From positions 1-39,512 of the forward strand of contig CAILBF010000061.1 of assembly GCA_903832395.1 (NCBI GenBank): a stretch of DNA of 39,512 nucleotides, read 5' to 3'. A program made the position numbers and the translations under genes. The stretch comes from an uncultured Actinomycetes bacterium (GTDB lineage: Bacteria > Actinomycetota > Actinomycetes > Nanopelagicales > Nanopelagicaceae). The notes beneath the pieces were generated by a model. The model did not search any database. It saw nothing but the letters and a program-made list of their open reading frames with translations, and was not told the origin of the DNA. Below, one piece after another: positions 1 to 10,779 of this stretch. Position 1 is the first letter of the stretch, and every line of letters begins with the position of its first letter.

Positions 1-1
1 T

Positions 2-763
2 GCCTGGCAGGATTGGGCTAAAGCACGTGGTGCTAAAGGTCTTGCCTACATTCTGATAAACGATGACGGCACTTTGGGTGGACCTGTTGCAAAAAATTTG
101 AGCGAGAGTGAGTGCGCAGGAATTGCCGCATCAACTGGCGCTACAGCTGGGGATGCAATCTTCTTCGCTGCTGGCGAGCGGATGGCGTCATTGAATTTAC
201 TAGGCGCAGTTCGTCTTGAAATTGGAAAGCGCTGCGGACTAATTCCCGACGGCAAGTGGGAGTTCTTATGGGTCCTCGATGCGCCAATGTTTGAGCCAAC
301 TGATAACGGCGGCTGGACTGCAGTCCACCACCCATTTACTGGACCCAAGCCTGAATTTGCTTCAACTTTTTCTAGTGATCCGGCCAACGCTTTGGCCTAT
401 GCCTATGACATTGTTTTGAATGGAACTGAACTTGGCGGAGGGTCAATCCGTATCCATGATCAGAAGATGCAGAAAGAAGTCTTCCGCGTCATTGGTTTAA
501 GTGATGAGGAAGCAGCCTCCAAGTTTGGATTTTTATTGGAGGCCTTTAATTACGGTCCACCACCACATGGCGGAATCGCCCTTGGCCTGGACCGAGTGTG
601 CGCACTATTGACGGGCTCGGATTCGATTCGCGAAGTTATTGCCTTCCCGAAGACGGCAAGTGGCGGAGATCCCTTAACGGGAGCCCCCACCCCAATTACT
701 TCGGCACAACGCAAAGAGAGCGGAATCGATGGCGCACCTAAAGCAGCGCCTCGGGTAGACTAG
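2..763 (+). CDS. aspS: Aspartyl-tRNA synthetase, C-terminal part (5' end outside window)
   Basis: Frame 2 is open from base 2 ([32 protein letters not shown]...). Class II motif 3 region [30 protein letters not shown] and typical AspRS C-terminus. Confidence 0.97.
   Translation, partial: AWQDWAKARGAKGLAYILINDDGTLGGPVAKNLSESECAGIAASTGATAGDAIFFAAGERMASLNLLGAVRLEIGKRCGLIPDGKWEFLWVLDAPMFEPTDNGGWTAVHHPFTGPKPEFASTFSSDPANALAYAYDIVLNGTELGGGSIRIHDQKMQKEVFRVIGLSDEEAASKFGFLLEAFNYGPPPHGGIALGLDRVCALLTGSDSIREVIAFPKTASGGDPLTGAPTPITSAQRKESGIDGAPKAAPRVD
756..761 (+). promoter_or_regulatory. -10 element TAGACT, exactly 6 nt before ATG 768 (leaderless)
   Basis: TAGACT-agaact-ATG; overlaps the aspS stop codon. 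Confidence 0.5.
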
Positions 764-767
764 AACT

Positions 768-1127
768 ATGGGACCAGGCGGAATTGCAACAATTATTGCA
801 GCGTGCGGGCTGTTTATCATCGCAGTTGCAATTAGTTATGTTGTCGTTCGTGTAGGTCGTTTCATCGATGAAGCTAAATTATCGTTGAAGTCATTGACCG
901 ATGAAACCGCACCTCTCATCGAAGAGGTTCATACGACGGTGACACTTGTCAATGGCCCACTCCAAAGCATTAATCGCATCACTAAAAATGCCGAAGATTT
1001 GTCGGATAAAGTTAACGAAGCAACAAGTACATTTTTAAACAAGAAAGGCTCTGCGGTCAAAATTGCGGGCGCGCTATTATCGGCGGCTTCAATGAGTAAA
1101 GCCCGCTCGAAGAAGAAGGCTGAGTGA
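768..1127 (+). CDS. DUF948-type small membrane-anchored protein
   Basis: 119 aa with N-terminal TM helix followed by a coiled-coil-like segment (VNGPLQSINRITKNAEDLSDKVNEAT). Position between aspS and alaS fits actinobacterial DUF948 genes. Confidence 0.75.
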   Translation: MGPGGIATIIAACGLFIIAVAISYVVVRVGRFIDEAKLSLKSLTDETAPLIEEVHTTVTLVNGPLQSINRITKNAEDLSDKVNEATSTFLNKKGSAVKIAGALLSAASMSKARSKKKAE

Positions 1128-1136
1128 TCTCGGTAC

Positions 1137-3809
1137 GTGGAATCCGCCGAGATCCGTGCGCGCTGGCTGCGCTTCTTTGAATCAGATAACCGCCAAGGTC
1201 TAACTCACACAGTCGTCCCATCGGCCTCCTTAATCGCCGATGATCCAAACCTTCTGCTCGTTAACGCGGGAATGGTTCCCTTTAAACCATATTTTCTGGG
1301 CGAAGTAACGCCACCATTTAAGCGTGCAACTTCAGTGCAGAAGTGCGTTCGAACCCTGGATATCGACGAAGTTGGTAAGACAACTCGTCACGCATCTTTT
1401 TTTCAAATGTGCGGAAACTTTTCTTTTGGAGATTACTTCAAAGAGGGCGCAATTTCGTTGGCGTGGGAGTTATTAACGCGCGCTTCTAATGATGGTGGAT
1501 ATGGTTTCGCACCTGAAAAACTGTGGGTCACTGTTTTCCTTGATGATGATGAGGCCGCAGATATCTGGCATAAGAAAATTGGTGTACCTAAAGAGCGCAT
1601 TCAACGTATGGGAATGGCCGATAACTTTTGGTCAATGGGAGTTCCCGGACCCTGTGGGCCGTGTTCTGAGATTTATTATGATCGTGGACCAGCTTATGGA
1701 AAAGATGGCGGACCGATCGCCGATGAAAACCGTTACATGGAGGTTTGGAACCTAGTCTTCATGCAAAATGAACGCGGCGTGGGTAGTGGCAAAGATGATT
1801 TCCCAATTTTGGGCGAGTTACCCGCAAAAAGCATTGACACGGGACTTGGTCTAGAGCGCATGGCCGCACTCTTGCAAGGCGTTGAAAATATCTATGAAAT
1901 CGATACAACGATGCAGATTTTAAAGAAAGCATCCGAGCTAACAGGCGTCACTTATGGCTCCTCAGAGAAGTCCGATATCTCACTGCGCGTTATTGCAGAT
2001 CATGCCCGCACATCGGCGATGCTGATCGGTGATGGAGTAACTCCCGGTAATGAGGGTCGCGGTTATGTTCTGCGACGCATGATGCGCCGCACTATTCGCA
2101 ACATGCGCCTGCTGGGATCGATGGATCCAATAATGTCAGAACTTACGGTTGCAGCAATTGGCGCAATGGGCCCGCAATATCCTGAATTAGTAAGTGATAA
2201 GAAACGTATTCTCTCTGTGAGCGTCTCTGAAGAAGAGAGCTTCTTGCAGACGCTTAAAAGTGGCACAACAATATTTGATGTTGCAAGTGCTGGCCTTAAA
2301 AAGAGTAAGAGCTCAGTTCTTCCTGGAGCCGATGCCTTTAAACTCCACGATACATACGGTTTTCCGTTCGACTTAACCCTTGAAATGGCGCGAGAAGAGG
2401 GCCTTGAAGTCGACGAAGAGGGTTTTAGACGCTTAATGAAGGAGCAAAAGGATCGCGCTAAGGCCGATTCGCGCGCGAAAAAGAGTGGCCATACCGATGT
2501 GAGCGAGTATCGAAAGATTGCCGATAAAAGCGGCAAGAGTGAATTTTGCGGATATACATCGGTAACAAGTGAGGCAACGATCACTGGAATTTTGATAGAC
2601 GGTGTTTCCTCACAGAGCGCAACTACTGATGATGAAGTCGAAATTATTTTGAATCGCACACCTTTTTACGCTGAAGGTGGCGGACAACTCGCCGATGGCG
2701 GAACGATTTCTTTGTCCAATGGCGCGGTCATTGAAATCGATGACGTTCAGACTCCCGTGCCGGGAGTCTTCGTTCACCGTGGGCGAGTAGTAACTGGATC
2801 GGTAGAACTTGGCAACGATGCTCTTGCGACAATTGACATCGAACGACGTGACGCGATTTCAAGAGCACATACTGCAACGCATATGGTGCACAAAGCTTTT
2901 CGTGAAATCTTGGGCGAGACTGCCACACAGGCAGGATCTGAGAACTCTCCTGGACGTTTCCGTTTCGATTTCCCGTCAGCCGGCGCCGTTCCAGATAGCG
3001 TCATCAATGATGTCGAATCTCGAGTCAATACACTCTTGTTAGATAACTTAGAGGTTACTGCGCAAAATATGTCTCAAGCCCAAGCTAAAGAGATCGGCGC
3101 GATGGCCCTCTTTGGTGAAAAATATGGCGATGTTGTTCGCGTCGTCAGTGTTGGAGATTGGGCGCGCGAGCTCTGCGGCGGTACACACGTATCCCGATCT
3201 GGGCAGTTAGGCGTAGTGAAATTATTGAGTGAGTCATCTATCGGCGCTGGCGTTCGCCGCGTCGAAGCGCTGGTAGGAGTAGATGCTTATAAATTTTTAG
3301 CCCGCGAACATATTCTTCTTAACTCGCTGACATCTATTATTAAGGGTGCACGTGTAGAAGAGTTGCCAGAACGGATCTCTGATTTATTAACAAAGATTAA
3401 GGATATTGAGAAGGAGCTCGCTGGCGTTCGCTCGGCCGCAGCTTTTGCTCAAGTTGGCGAAATCGCAAAGAGCGCCACAGTGATCAATGGAGTTTCAACA
3501 ATCGTCGCTGTTCTCAGCGATGGAATTTCAGGCGATGACCTTCGAAAAATTGCTTTAGAGCTACGTGCTAAGTCAGCTAACTCTGTAGTTGCGCTCATTA
3601 GCGTCAATGACGCCAAGCCCGTTTTAGTCGTTGCCGCAAGTGATGCCGCTAGAGCACAGGGCGTTAAAGCTGGAGCTCTCGTGAAAATTGGATCTACCGT
3701 CCTTGGTGGTGGCGGCGGCGGTAAAGATGATTTCGCTCAAGGTGGCGGAACCGACATTACGAAGCTAACGCAAGCATTGGACGCCATCACAGCCTCTTTA
3801 CAAGGATAA
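1137..3809 (+). CDS. alaS: Alanyl-tRNA synthetase
   Basis: 890 aa, GTG start. [16 protein letters not shown] and CGGTHV editing-domain motifs; C-Ala end [16 protein letters not shown]. Confidence 0.98.
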   Translation: MESAEIRARWLRFFESDNRQGLTHTVVPSASLIADDPNLLLVNAGMVPFKPYFLGEVTPPFKRATSVQKCVRTLDIDEVGKTTRHASFFQMCGNFSFGDYFKEGAISLAWELLTRASNDGGYGFAPEKLWVTVFLDDDEAADIWHKKIGVPKERIQRMGMADNFWSMGVPGPCGPCSEIYYDRGPAYGKDGGPIADENRYMEVWNLVFMQNERGVGSGKDDFPILGELPAKSIDTGLGLERMAALLQGVENIYEIDTTMQILKKASELTGVTYGSSEKSDISLRVIADHARTSAMLIGDGVTPGNEGRGYVLRRMMRRTIRNMRLLGSMDPIMSELTVAAIGAMGPQYPELVSDKKRILSVSVSEEESFLQTLKSGTTIFDVASAGLKKSKSSVLPGADAFKLHDTYGFPFDLTLEMAREEGLEVDEEGFRRLMKEQKDRAKADSRAKKSGHTDVSEYRKIADKSGKSEFCGYTSVTSEATITGILIDGVSSQSATTDDEVEIILNRTPFYAEGGGQLADGGTISLSNGAVIEIDDVQTPVPGVFVHRGRVVTGSVELGNDALATIDIERRDAISRAHTATHMVHKAFREILGETATQAGSENSPGRFRFDFPSAGAVPDSVINDVESRVNTLLLDNLEVTAQNMSQAQAKEIGAMALFGEKYGDVVRVVSVGDWARELCGGTHVSRSGQLGVVKLLSESSIGAGVRRVEALVGVDAYKFLAREHILLNSLTSIIKGARVEELPERISDLLTKIKDIEKELAGVRSAAAFAQVGEIAKSATVINGVSTIVAVLSDGISGDDLRKIALELRAKSANSVVALISVNDAKPVLVVAASDAARAQGVKAGALVKIGSTVLGGGGGGKDDFAQGGGTDITKLTQALDAITASLQG

Positions 3810-3817
3810 TTGCCGGC

Positions 3818-4243
3818 ATGCAACGTGGCCGCCGAATCGCATTTGATTACGGTGATGTTCGAATAGGAGTTGCGCTCTCTGATCCCGATTCAATTCTGGC
3901 ATCCCCACTGACGACGCTTGTTTCGACCGATAAGAAACTTGCGCAGTCTTTGACCAAAATTTTCGAAGAATACGAACCAATCACAATTTATGTAGGAAAG
4001 CCATCAAACATGGACGGCTCATCCGGGCCCGCTATCGAAAAAGTGAAAGCATTTTGTGCCCTCTTGGCTTCATTAACGCAGGCTCCTATTGAACTCATCG
4101 ATGAACGACTATCTACGGTTAGCGCTGCCCGGGATATGCGTTCATCTGGCATCAATGCCAAGGAGGCTAAATCTCGTATCGATCAAGCTGCTGCCGTTGC
4201 AATTTTAGAGTTCGCGATATCTATTGAAAAAAACCGTCCGTGA
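3818..4243 (+). CDS. ruvX: YqgF/RuvX-family putative pre-16S rRNA nuclease / Holliday junction resolvase
   Basis: 141 aa, FDYGDVRIGVALSDP...IELIDERLSTVSA; immediately after alaS as in other actinobacteria. Confidence 0.93.
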   Translation: MQRGRRIAFDYGDVRIGVALSDPDSILASPLTTLVSTDKKLAQSLTKIFEEYEPITIYVGKPSNMDGSSGPAIEKVKAFCALLASLTQAPIELIDERLSTVSAARDMRSSGINAKEAKSRIDQAAAVAILEFAISIEKNRP

Positions 4244-5256
4244 AATTTAAACCTTTAGCGTTGGCTTTGGCCTTTGTTTGCCTTTTCACTTATGGTCTAC
4301 ATGTCGTTCGCAGTCAAAACTCATCAGCCCCGGATTTTCCAAATCGCGTTATTGCGACGGGGGAGAGCGAGGTAACGTTAGAGATTCCATCTGGGGCTAC
4401 AGGCTCAGATGTGGGGAAGATTCTCTTCGCACACGGCGTAGTTGCCTCTTCATCGGCATACTTTGCAATCGCGGTTGCCGATAAAAAATCCGAACGCGTC
4501 TCTCCCGGTAATCACCGACTTTCTCGCCGGATTTCAGCGGCACAAGCTTTAACCCAACTTCTTGATCCCGCACGGATACCTAATCTCATTAAGGTTTTTG
4601 AGGGAGCTTGGAAGAGCGAGGTTGTTGCTTCAATGATCACCTATGGTTTTACCCCAGGAGAAGTTACGAAAGCTTTTGGACAAGTAGTTCTACCAAAGGG
4701 ATTCTCAAACTCCGAAGGTCTACTCTTTCCTGCCCAATATAGTTTTCCAAAGGGCACAACAGCTTTAGCGGCAGTTCAAGCAATGGTCGATCGTTTTAAG
4801 GCCGAGCAGGTAGGTCAGGAGTTATTGAGTTCAACGGGTAAGTATGGCCCACTCCAACTTTTAACCATTGCCTCAATTGTTCAGGCCGAGAGCGATACGC
4901 AGGATTTTGAGAAGGTTGCCAGAGTAATTTTCAATCGCCTAAAGATATCCATGCCACTGCAGATGGATTCAACGGTGCACTATGTGAAAAGAGTTAGGGG
5001 CCAAATCTTTTTAAGTACCGACTCCACGCTTATTAAATCCCCATTCAATACGTACCAGCACTACGGTCTGCCTCCTTCACCCATTGGTAATCCTGGAGTA
5101 AAGGCCATGCAAGCCGCGCTTAATCCAGCCGTCGGCGACTGGCTCTATTTCATTACAGTTGCCCCAGGAGACACTCGCTTCACCGTATCCAATAGTGAGT
5201 TCAATACATGGAAATCGCTATATGAAAAGAATCGAAAGGCGGGTGCATTTAAATGA
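4240..5256 (+). CDS. mltG: Endolytic murein transglycosylase MltG (YceG-like)
   Basis: 338 aa, GTG start overlapping ruvX stop. N-terminal TM, LTIASIVQAES...VARVIFNRLKISMPLQMDSTVHY and YQHYGLPPSPIGNPG motifs. Confidence 0.93.
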   Translation: MKFKPLALALAFVCLFTYGLHVVRSQNSSAPDFPNRVIATGESEVTLEIPSGATGSDVGKILFAHGVVASSSAYFAIAVADKKSERVSPGNHRLSRRISAAQALTQLLDPARIPNLIKVFEGAWKSEVVASMITYGFTPGEVTKAFGQVVLPKGFSNSEGLLFPAQYSFPKGTTALAAVQAMVDRFKAEQVGQELLSSTGKYGPLQLLTIASIVQAESDTQDFEKVARVIFNRLKISMPLQMDSTVHYVKRVRGQIFLSTDSTLIKSPFNTYQHYGLPPSPIGNPGVKAMQAALNPAVGDWLYFITVAPGDTRFTVSNSEFNTWKSLYEKNRKAGAFK

Positions 5257-6071
5257 TTAAAGCGGCCGTGCTCGGTTCACCTATTAACCACTCGCTAAGC
5301 CCATTGCTTCATACCGTTGCTTATGCCGAATTGGGTTTAGAAAGTGAGTACACGAGAATTGAAGTCAAGAGCGGTGAACTTGGAGCCTTCCTCGCGCAAT
5401 GCGATGCAGGTTGGACTGGTTTTTCATTAACGATGCCGCTCAAAGAGGAAGTTCTGCAGTTCACCGAAGATGCCACTGCCCTTGCCAAACGAATTAAAAG
5501 TGCGAACACACTTGTTCAGAAAACTTCACACTGGAGTGCAACTACGACCGACGTTACCGGTATTACCCATGCGTTGGCGGCCCACGATACTGATGCAACT
5601 GGCAACGTTCTCATAATTGGTGGAGGTGCAACTGCGCGAGCTGCGGCCGCTGCTTGCGATGGGATTGCGACAAAGATAACGATTATGAATCGATCTTTGT
5701 CTAGAGTGGCCGATCTTGCTAACGCGGTAGAAACTTCAGATTTAGAGTTTATAAGTTGGGGCGATGACAGCGCTTTCGAGTTAGCTGATTTGATTATCTC
5801 GACAACCCCTGAGGGTGCCACTGATTCACTCGTTTCATCTTTTCCACCAAAGCCTTCCGGAATCTTCTTTGAGGTCCTATATAAACCGTGGCCAACGGTT
5901 GCGGTGAGTGCGTGGAGTGATAACGGTGGCCAAATTATTGATGGCCTTGATCTTTTAATTCACCAAGCGATAGATCAAGTGAGCATATTCTCCGGTGAGA
6001 TTGTTGAACGCTCCAGCATGGCTGCGCTTATGCGTCGCCACGGATTGAAGGCATTGGCTTCATCCACATAG
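5253..6071 (+). CDS. aroE: Shikimate 5-dehydrogenase
   Basis: 272 aa, AVLGSPINHSLSPLLH..., GGGATARAA nucleotide-binding motif, DGLDLLIHQAIDQ. Confidence 0.94.
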   Translation: MIKAAVLGSPINHSLSPLLHTVAYAELGLESEYTRIEVKSGELGAFLAQCDAGWTGFSLTMPLKEEVLQFTEDATALAKRIKSANTLVQKTSHWSATTTDVTGITHALAAHDTDATGNVLIIGGGATARAAAAACDGIATKITIMNRSLSRVADLANAVETSDLEFISWGDDSAFELADLIISTTPEGATDSLVSSFPPKPSGIFFEVLYKPWPTVAVSAWSDNGGQIIDGLDLLIHQAIDQVSIFSGEIVERSSMAALMRRHGLKALASST

Positions 6072-6097
6072 CCTTCGAAAGTTAGAGTTGGCATACC

Positions 6098-6103
6098 TAG
6101 TCT
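6098..6103 (+). promoter_or_regulatory. -10 element TAGTCT, exactly 6 nt before ATG 6110 (leaderless)
   Basis: TAGTCT-tgacca-ATG; no Shine-Dalgarno. Confidence 0.5.
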
Positions 6104-6109
6104 TGACCA

Positions 6110-6556
6110 ATGATTGGTTTAATTCTCTTTGCGATTCCGATATGTATCGCCGATTGGCAGTATCGCCGGATTCCAAATATCTATTGTGCACTGATTGCAT
6201 ATGGAGTTGTCGTTGAACGGATTATTTTTGGCATTGCCTCACTATCGACCCAATTAACTGCATTACTTATTGCAGGTATCGGTCTCGCGCTTCGGATGGG
6301 GATGGGGGATGCCAAACTATTCGTGATCACTGTTTTGGCAACTAATCTCATTGATTTAGCTGCGTTATGGTATTTAGCGATATCTATATACATAGTGGCA
6401 ATTGCGCATGTTTTGCTTGTGTGGGCACATTCACGTGCGATTCCGCACAGTATTCCGATGGCTTTTTCAATATTTTTGGGAAGCGCGCTCTATTTGGCAG
6501 CGCGTAGCCATCCATTTCTGCAAGAATACGCAGATGCGTTGGTTAACAGCTGGTGA
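6110..6556 (+). CDS. A24-family prepilin peptidase (CpaA/TadV-like)
   Basis: 148 aa, multi-TM, catalytic Asp motifs [11 protein letters not shown] and GMGDAKL. Confidence 0.85.
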   Translation: MIGLILFAIPICIADWQYRRIPNIYCALIAYGVVVERIIFGIASLSTQLTALLIAGIGLALRMGMGDAKLFVITVLATNLIDLAALWYLAISIYIVAIAHVLLVWAHSRAIPHSIPMAFSIFLGSALYLAARSHPFLQEYADALVNSW

Positions 6557-7715
6557 ATCTCACGGCCAAGCCCTGAGCGCAATTGTTGAGGGAATTCCAG
6601 CTTCTGTAAAAATTACTACGAAGGATATTGATTACCACCTAGCGCGTCGACGATTAGGTGTTGGACGAGGTGCTCGTCAAAGTTTTGAGGCCGACAAAGT
6701 AACAATTCTTGGAGGCATACGTTTAGGTTTAACACAGGGTGGACCGATTGCAATCCAAATCGCAAACTCTGAGTGGACTAAGTGGGAGAAAGTTATGTCG
6801 GCCGATCCCGTGCCGAACTCTGAAATTGAAACTTTGGCGCGCAATGCCCCTCTCACAAGACCTCGTCCTGGACATGCCGATTTAGTTGGAATGCAGAAAT
6901 ACGATCTTGACGATGCGCGACCAATTCTCGAGCGAGCAAGTGCCAGAGAGACGGCCTCGCGCGTTGCCCTTGGTGCAGTCGCGCGAAATTTTCTTGAGCA
7001 AAGTGTTGGGATTACGATTTTGTCTCATGTGCTTTCAATCGGCACAGTTCGCGTTCCAGATGGCACGGCACTTCCAGCAGCTGGAGATATGCAAAGTATT
7101 GATGCCGATCCAGTTCGATGTGCTGATGCTACGACAAGTGCGCGAATGATTACCGAGATAAAGAGTGCTCACTCGGATGGAGATACTTTAGGTGGGGTAG
7201 TGGAAGTCCTTGCCTTTAATATGCCACCTGGTCTTGGTTCACATGTTCATTGGGATCGTCGACTGGATTCACGTTTAGCTGGGGCTCTCATGGGAATTCA
7301 AGCCATTAAAGGCGTTGAACTAGGAGATGGTTTTGAAACTGCAACACGCCGAGGCAGCGTGGCCCACGATGAAATTGAAAAATCAAGCAGCGGAAAGATT
7401 GTTCGTCGAACCGATCGCGCAGGCGGTACTGAAGGCGGTATGTCCAACGGCGAAACGTTGCGCGTTCGAGCCGCGATGAAACCTATTTCAACTGTGCCTA
7501 AAGCGCTAGATACCGTAGATGTCGCAACCGGCTTGCCAGCCAAAGCGATTAATCAGCGCTCGGATGTCTGTGCAGTTCCAGCTGCAGGTGTTGTCGCAGA
7601 GGCAATGGTTGCATTGGTTTTAGCCGAAGCCGTTCTTGAAAAGTTTGGTGGAGACAGTGTTACTGAAACGAAGCGCAATTTTGAGAGCTACATGCAGAAT
7701 TTGAATTTTAAGTAG
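6534..7715 (+). CDS. aroC: Chorismate synthase
   Basis: Start taken at internal ATG 6534 ([22 protein letters not shown]); upstream ORF extension overlaps the prepilin peptidase out of frame. [24 protein letters not shown] and [10 protein letters not shown] motifs. Confidence 0.97.
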   Translation: MRWLTAGESHGQALSAIVEGIPASVKITTKDIDYHLARRRLGVGRGARQSFEADKVTILGGIRLGLTQGGPIAIQIANSEWTKWEKVMSADPVPNSEIETLARNAPLTRPRPGHADLVGMQKYDLDDARPILERASARETASRVALGAVARNFLEQSVGITILSHVLSIGTVRVPDGTALPAAGDMQSIDADPVRCADATTSARMITEIKSAHSDGDTLGGVVEVLAFNMPPGLGSHVHWDRRLDSRLAGALMGIQAIKGVELGDGFETATRRGSVAHDEIEKSSSGKIVRRTDRAGGTEGGMSNGETLRVRAAMKPISTVPKALDTVDVATGLPAKAINQRSDVCAVPAAGVVAEAMVALVLAEAVLEKFGGDSVTETKRNFESYMQNLNFK

Positions 7716-7724
7716 AGCGAATTC

Positions 7725-8225
7725 ATGCCACGCGCAATTTTGATAGGCCCACCAGGCAGCGGTAAAAGCGTCGTGGGGAAAGCTCTGTCAAAAGTGTTAG
7801 GCACTACTTTCATTGACACCGATAAGGTAATCGAAGCCCGAGCCGGAAGAAAGATTTCGGATATTTTCGTCGATGATGGCGAAGCGGTTTTTCGCGAGTT
7901 GGAGTTCGAAACTCTCGTAACGTGCCTAAAAGATGATGATGCCGTTATCTCCCTAGGGGGAGGTGCTCCTATTTCACCGCGAGCCCAAGAAGTTCTAGCA
8001 GCATCTGGCGCACCAGTAATTTTCTTAGATGTTTCACTCTCAGTTGCCGCACCGCGTGTCGGTTTTAATCGTGATAGACCCTTACTTCTTGGTAACCCAC
8101 GTGCACAGTGGCAAGCACTCTATGAAGAGCGAAAGCCTATCTATTCGAAGTTGGCGACTATGACGATACAAGCCGATGTAATGAATCCGAATGAGATCGC
8201 TACAGAGATTGCAGGGGCGCTTTAA
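7725..8225 (+). CDS. aroK: Shikimate kinase
   Basis: 166 aa, P-loop IGPPGSGKS, GGGAPIS, RDRPLL lid motif. Confidence 0.96.
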   Translation: MPRAILIGPPGSGKSVVGKALSKVLGTTFIDTDKVIEARAGRKISDIFVDDGEAVFRELEFETLVTCLKDDDAVISLGGGAPISPRAQEVLAASGAPVIFLDVSLSVAAPRVGFNRDRPLLLGNPRAQWQALYEERKPIYSKLATMTIQADVMNPNEIATEIAGAL

Positions 8226-9281
8226 ATGAAGAGAATTAGCGTTAGCGCCGAACGAAATTATGATGTTCAAGTCGACTGTGACTGGAGGGTTGAACTCGCC
8301 ACGTTGGTAGAAAATCGTTCGAGAATTGCCATCGTCCACACAGATGCCATGCGTGATGCCGTTGCGTTGCCTGCAAATCTTGCAGCGGAGGTTTTCTACT
8401 TCAATCTCCCCGATGGAGAGGCTGCCAAGTCATTCGAAACCATCTCTAAATTATGGAATTGGTTAGGGGCCGCTGGTTTCACGCGCTCTGATTTAATTGT
8501 CGGAATTGGAGGAGGCGCGATCACCGATGTCTCTGGTTTCGCCGCCGCTTCTTGGCTTCGAGGAATCGATTGGGTTGCAGTTCCAACGAGTATTGCCGGA
8601 ATGGTAGATGCAGCAGTTGGTGGAAAGACTGGAATCAATAGTGATTATGGCAAGAACTTAATCGGCGCATTTCACTCTCCGATTGCAGTATTGGTTGATA
8701 CATCGTGGCTATCGACTTTATCGGATCGTGATTTAGCTGCAGGAATGGCTGAAGTTATTAAGTGCGGCTTCATTGCCGACAAAGAAATATTGCGCTTACT
8801 CAAGGGGCAATTGGTGAGCACATTGCGCGCAGACTTGCCGCGGGTTGTTGCGTTGATAGAGGCGGCCGTATCAGTAAAGGCCACAGTTGTTGCCAGTGAC
8901 TTCAAAGAGAGCTTTGCCCGTGAAGTCCTTAACTACGGACACACTCTGGCGCATGCAATCGAGCTTCACAGCAAGTATTCCTTGCGACATGGCGAGGCCG
9001 TAGCGATTGGGCTTGTTTTTGCCGCCGAACTTTCAAATATTAAGGAACACCTAAATCCTGATGTGGTTGCCATGCACCGTGAAATTCTGAGTGGACTAGG
9101 ACTACCGATCTCATATCCACGTCAAGCATGGTCAGAGTTATTGCCCTTATTAGCCCTGGATAAAAAGGCTCGTGGCAAGAAACTGCGCTTTGTTGCGATA
9201 TCTGATGTAGCTCAAACAATTCGCATTGACGATGCAAATGAGAATGAACTTACTGCTGCCTATGAGAGAATTAGCTCATGA
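8226..9281 (+). CDS. aroB: 3-dehydroquinate synthase
   Basis: 351 aa, GIGGGAITDVSGFAA, VPTSIAGMVDAAVGGKTGIN, NYGHTLAHAIE. Confidence 0.97.
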   Translation: MKRISVSAERNYDVQVDCDWRVELATLVENRSRIAIVHTDAMRDAVALPANLAAEVFYFNLPDGEAAKSFETISKLWNWLGAAGFTRSDLIVGIGGGAITDVSGFAAASWLRGIDWVAVPTSIAGMVDAAVGGKTGINSDYGKNLIGAFHSPIAVLVDTSWLSTLSDRDLAAGMAEVIKCGFIADKEILRLLKGQLVSTLRADLPRVVALIEAAVSVKATVVASDFKESFAREVLNYGHTLAHAIELHSKYSLRHGEAVAIGLVFAAELSNIKEHLNPDVVAMHREILSGLGLPISYPRQAWSELLPLLALDKKARGKKLRFVAISDVAQTIRIDDANENELTAAYERISS

Positions 9282-9709
9282 AGATTCTTGTGATCAATGG
9301 ACCGAATCTGGCCCGCTTGGATATTCGCGACTCTTCGATCTATGGCGATCTTAACTACGGCGAGCTCCAGAACCTTATTCAAACTGCAGCCACGAAACAT
9401 GGCTTTGAAGCCGATGTTCGACAGAGCGATGATGAAGCGACGATCATTGGCTGGTTGCACGAGGCTGCCGATAAGAAACTACCTGTCATCATTAACCCGG
9501 CCGCATTTACGCACTACTCATATGCCATTCGTGATGCCGCTGAGCTAGCAAAAGCGCCACTTATTGAGGTTCATCTATCGAACCCACTTTCGCGCGAAGA
9601 GTTTCGGCACACCTCAGTAATCGCTGGAGTGGCTAATGGAACTATCGCTGGTTTTGGTCCGAATTCTTATGTATTGGCGATAATCGCGCTTAAAAACCTC
9701 ATCGGATAA
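9278..9709 (+). CDS. aroQ: Type II 3-dehydroquinate dehydratase
   Basis: 143 aa, INGPNLARLDIRDSSIYG..., NPAAFTHYSYAIRDA, EVHLSNPLSREEFRHTSV. Confidence 0.95.
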   Translation: MKILVINGPNLARLDIRDSSIYGDLNYGELQNLIQTAATKHGFEADVRQSDDEATIIGWLHEAADKKLPVIINPAAFTHYSYAIRDAAELAKAPLIEVHLSNPLSREEFRHTSVIAGVANGTIAGFGPNSYVLAIIALKNLIG

Positions 9710-9749
9710 GCGAACAAAGCACTACTCGCAAGCGGGTATCCTTAACCCC

Positions 9750-9780
9750 TTGCTGTCGCATCCGATAGCCGAATTTATAC
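9750..9780 (+). promoter_or_regulatory. Possible promoter for efp (TTGCTG N19 TTATAC)
   Basis: TTGCTG at 9750-9755 and TTATAC at 9775-9780 in the 87-bp aroQ-efp gap, one of the longer gaps in this stretch. Confidence 0.3.
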
Positions 9781-9796
9781 GAGTGGAGCTTTAATC

Positions 9797-10357
9797 GTGG
9801 CAACAACAGCTGATTTAAAAAATGGAATTACCTTAGACATTGAGGGTCAACTGTGGAACGTTGTTGAGTTTCAACATGTGAAGCCAGGCAAGGGTCCAGC
9901 TTTCGTGCGAACAAAGTTGAAGTCAGTTCTTACTGGAAAAGTCATTGACCGTACTTTTAACTCAGGCGTAAAGATCGATATTGAAATTTTAGAAAAGCGC
10001 GATATGCAGTTTTTATACAAAGAGGGCGAAGACTTTGTTTTCATGGACGCCAAGACTTTTGATCAAATGACTATTTCTATGGCTACCGTTGGCGAGATGG
10101 CCAACTACATGCTTGAAAACACCGATGCAGTTGTTGCAGTTCACGATGACAATCCTCTTTATATTGAACTTGCCGCTGCAGTACCACTAAAAATTACATA
10201 TACCGAACCTGGAATTCAGGGAGATCGCTCGTCAGGTGGCACAAAGCCAGCAACCGTTGAAACAGGCATCGAAATTCAAGTTCCATTATTTATTAAGCAA
10301 GATGAGATCGTCATGGTTGATACTCGTGATGGGTCTTACCAAGGCCGCGCTAACTAG
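9797..10357 (+). CDS. efp: Translation elongation factor P
   Basis: 186 aa, GTG start with upstream [22 protein letters not shown] and [16 protein letters not shown] motifs. Confidence 0.98.
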   Translation: MATTADLKNGITLDIEGQLWNVVEFQHVKPGKGPAFVRTKLKSVLTGKVIDRTFNSGVKIDIEILEKRDMQFLYKEGEDFVFMDAKTFDQMTISMATVGEMANYMLENTDAVVAVHDDNPLYIELAAAVPLKITYTEPGIQGDRSSGGTKPATVETGIEIQVPLFIKQDEIVMVDTRDGSYQGRAN

Positions 10358-10779
10358 TGTCGGCCCGCAGTAAAGCCCGAAAAGCGGCGCTAGATCTACT
10401 CTATGAGGCAGATATCCGCGGTACTAACGCGGTCGAAACGCTTACGCTTCGAGATGTAGTCCAAGAGGGTCCAGATGCACGACCAATTCGCGACTATACG
10501 CGCGAGTTAGTGGTTGGCGTTGGCGATAACTCGCGAAAGATCGACGAACTTATTACAACGTATGCCCAAGGTTGGGATATGGATCGATTGCCCGCCGTGG
10601 ATAGAAATATCTTGCGTCTTGGTATTTATGAAATTCTCTGGTCGGAGGCAATTCCAGATGGCGTAGCTATTGATGAAGCGCTGGCCTTAGCTAAAGAGTT
10701 ATCGACCGATGAGTCAGCGGGCTTTATTCACGGTGTATTGGGAAGAATCTCTTCCATCAAAGAGAGTTTAGCTATCTAA
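10357..10779 (+). CDS. nusB: Transcription antitermination factor NusB
   Basis: 140 aa, SKARKAALDLLYEADIRG...MDRLPAVDRNILRLGIYEILW...FIHGVLGRIS. Confidence 0.96.
   Translation: MSARSKARKAALDLLYEADIRGTNAVETLTLRDVVQEGPDARPIRDYTRELVVGVGDNSRKIDELITTYAQGWDMDRLPAVDRNILRLGIYEILWSEAIPDGVAIDEALALAKELSTDESAGFIHGVLGRISSIKESLAI

Noticed and set aside
2063-2659. 198-aa ORF antisense to alaS, and similar long antisense ORFs (12970-13521, 18550-18981, 26046-26522, 28478-29041)
   Set aside because: Each lies fully or almost fully opposite a well-supported gene, has low-complexity Ser/Arg/Pro/Ala-rich translation typical of antisense frames, and shows no recognisable domain.
6402-6533. N-terminal extension of aroC ([14 protein letters not shown]...)
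   Set aside because: It is the out-of-frame 3' part of the prepilin peptidase gene; chorismate synthase begins at [12 protein letters not shown] (6534).
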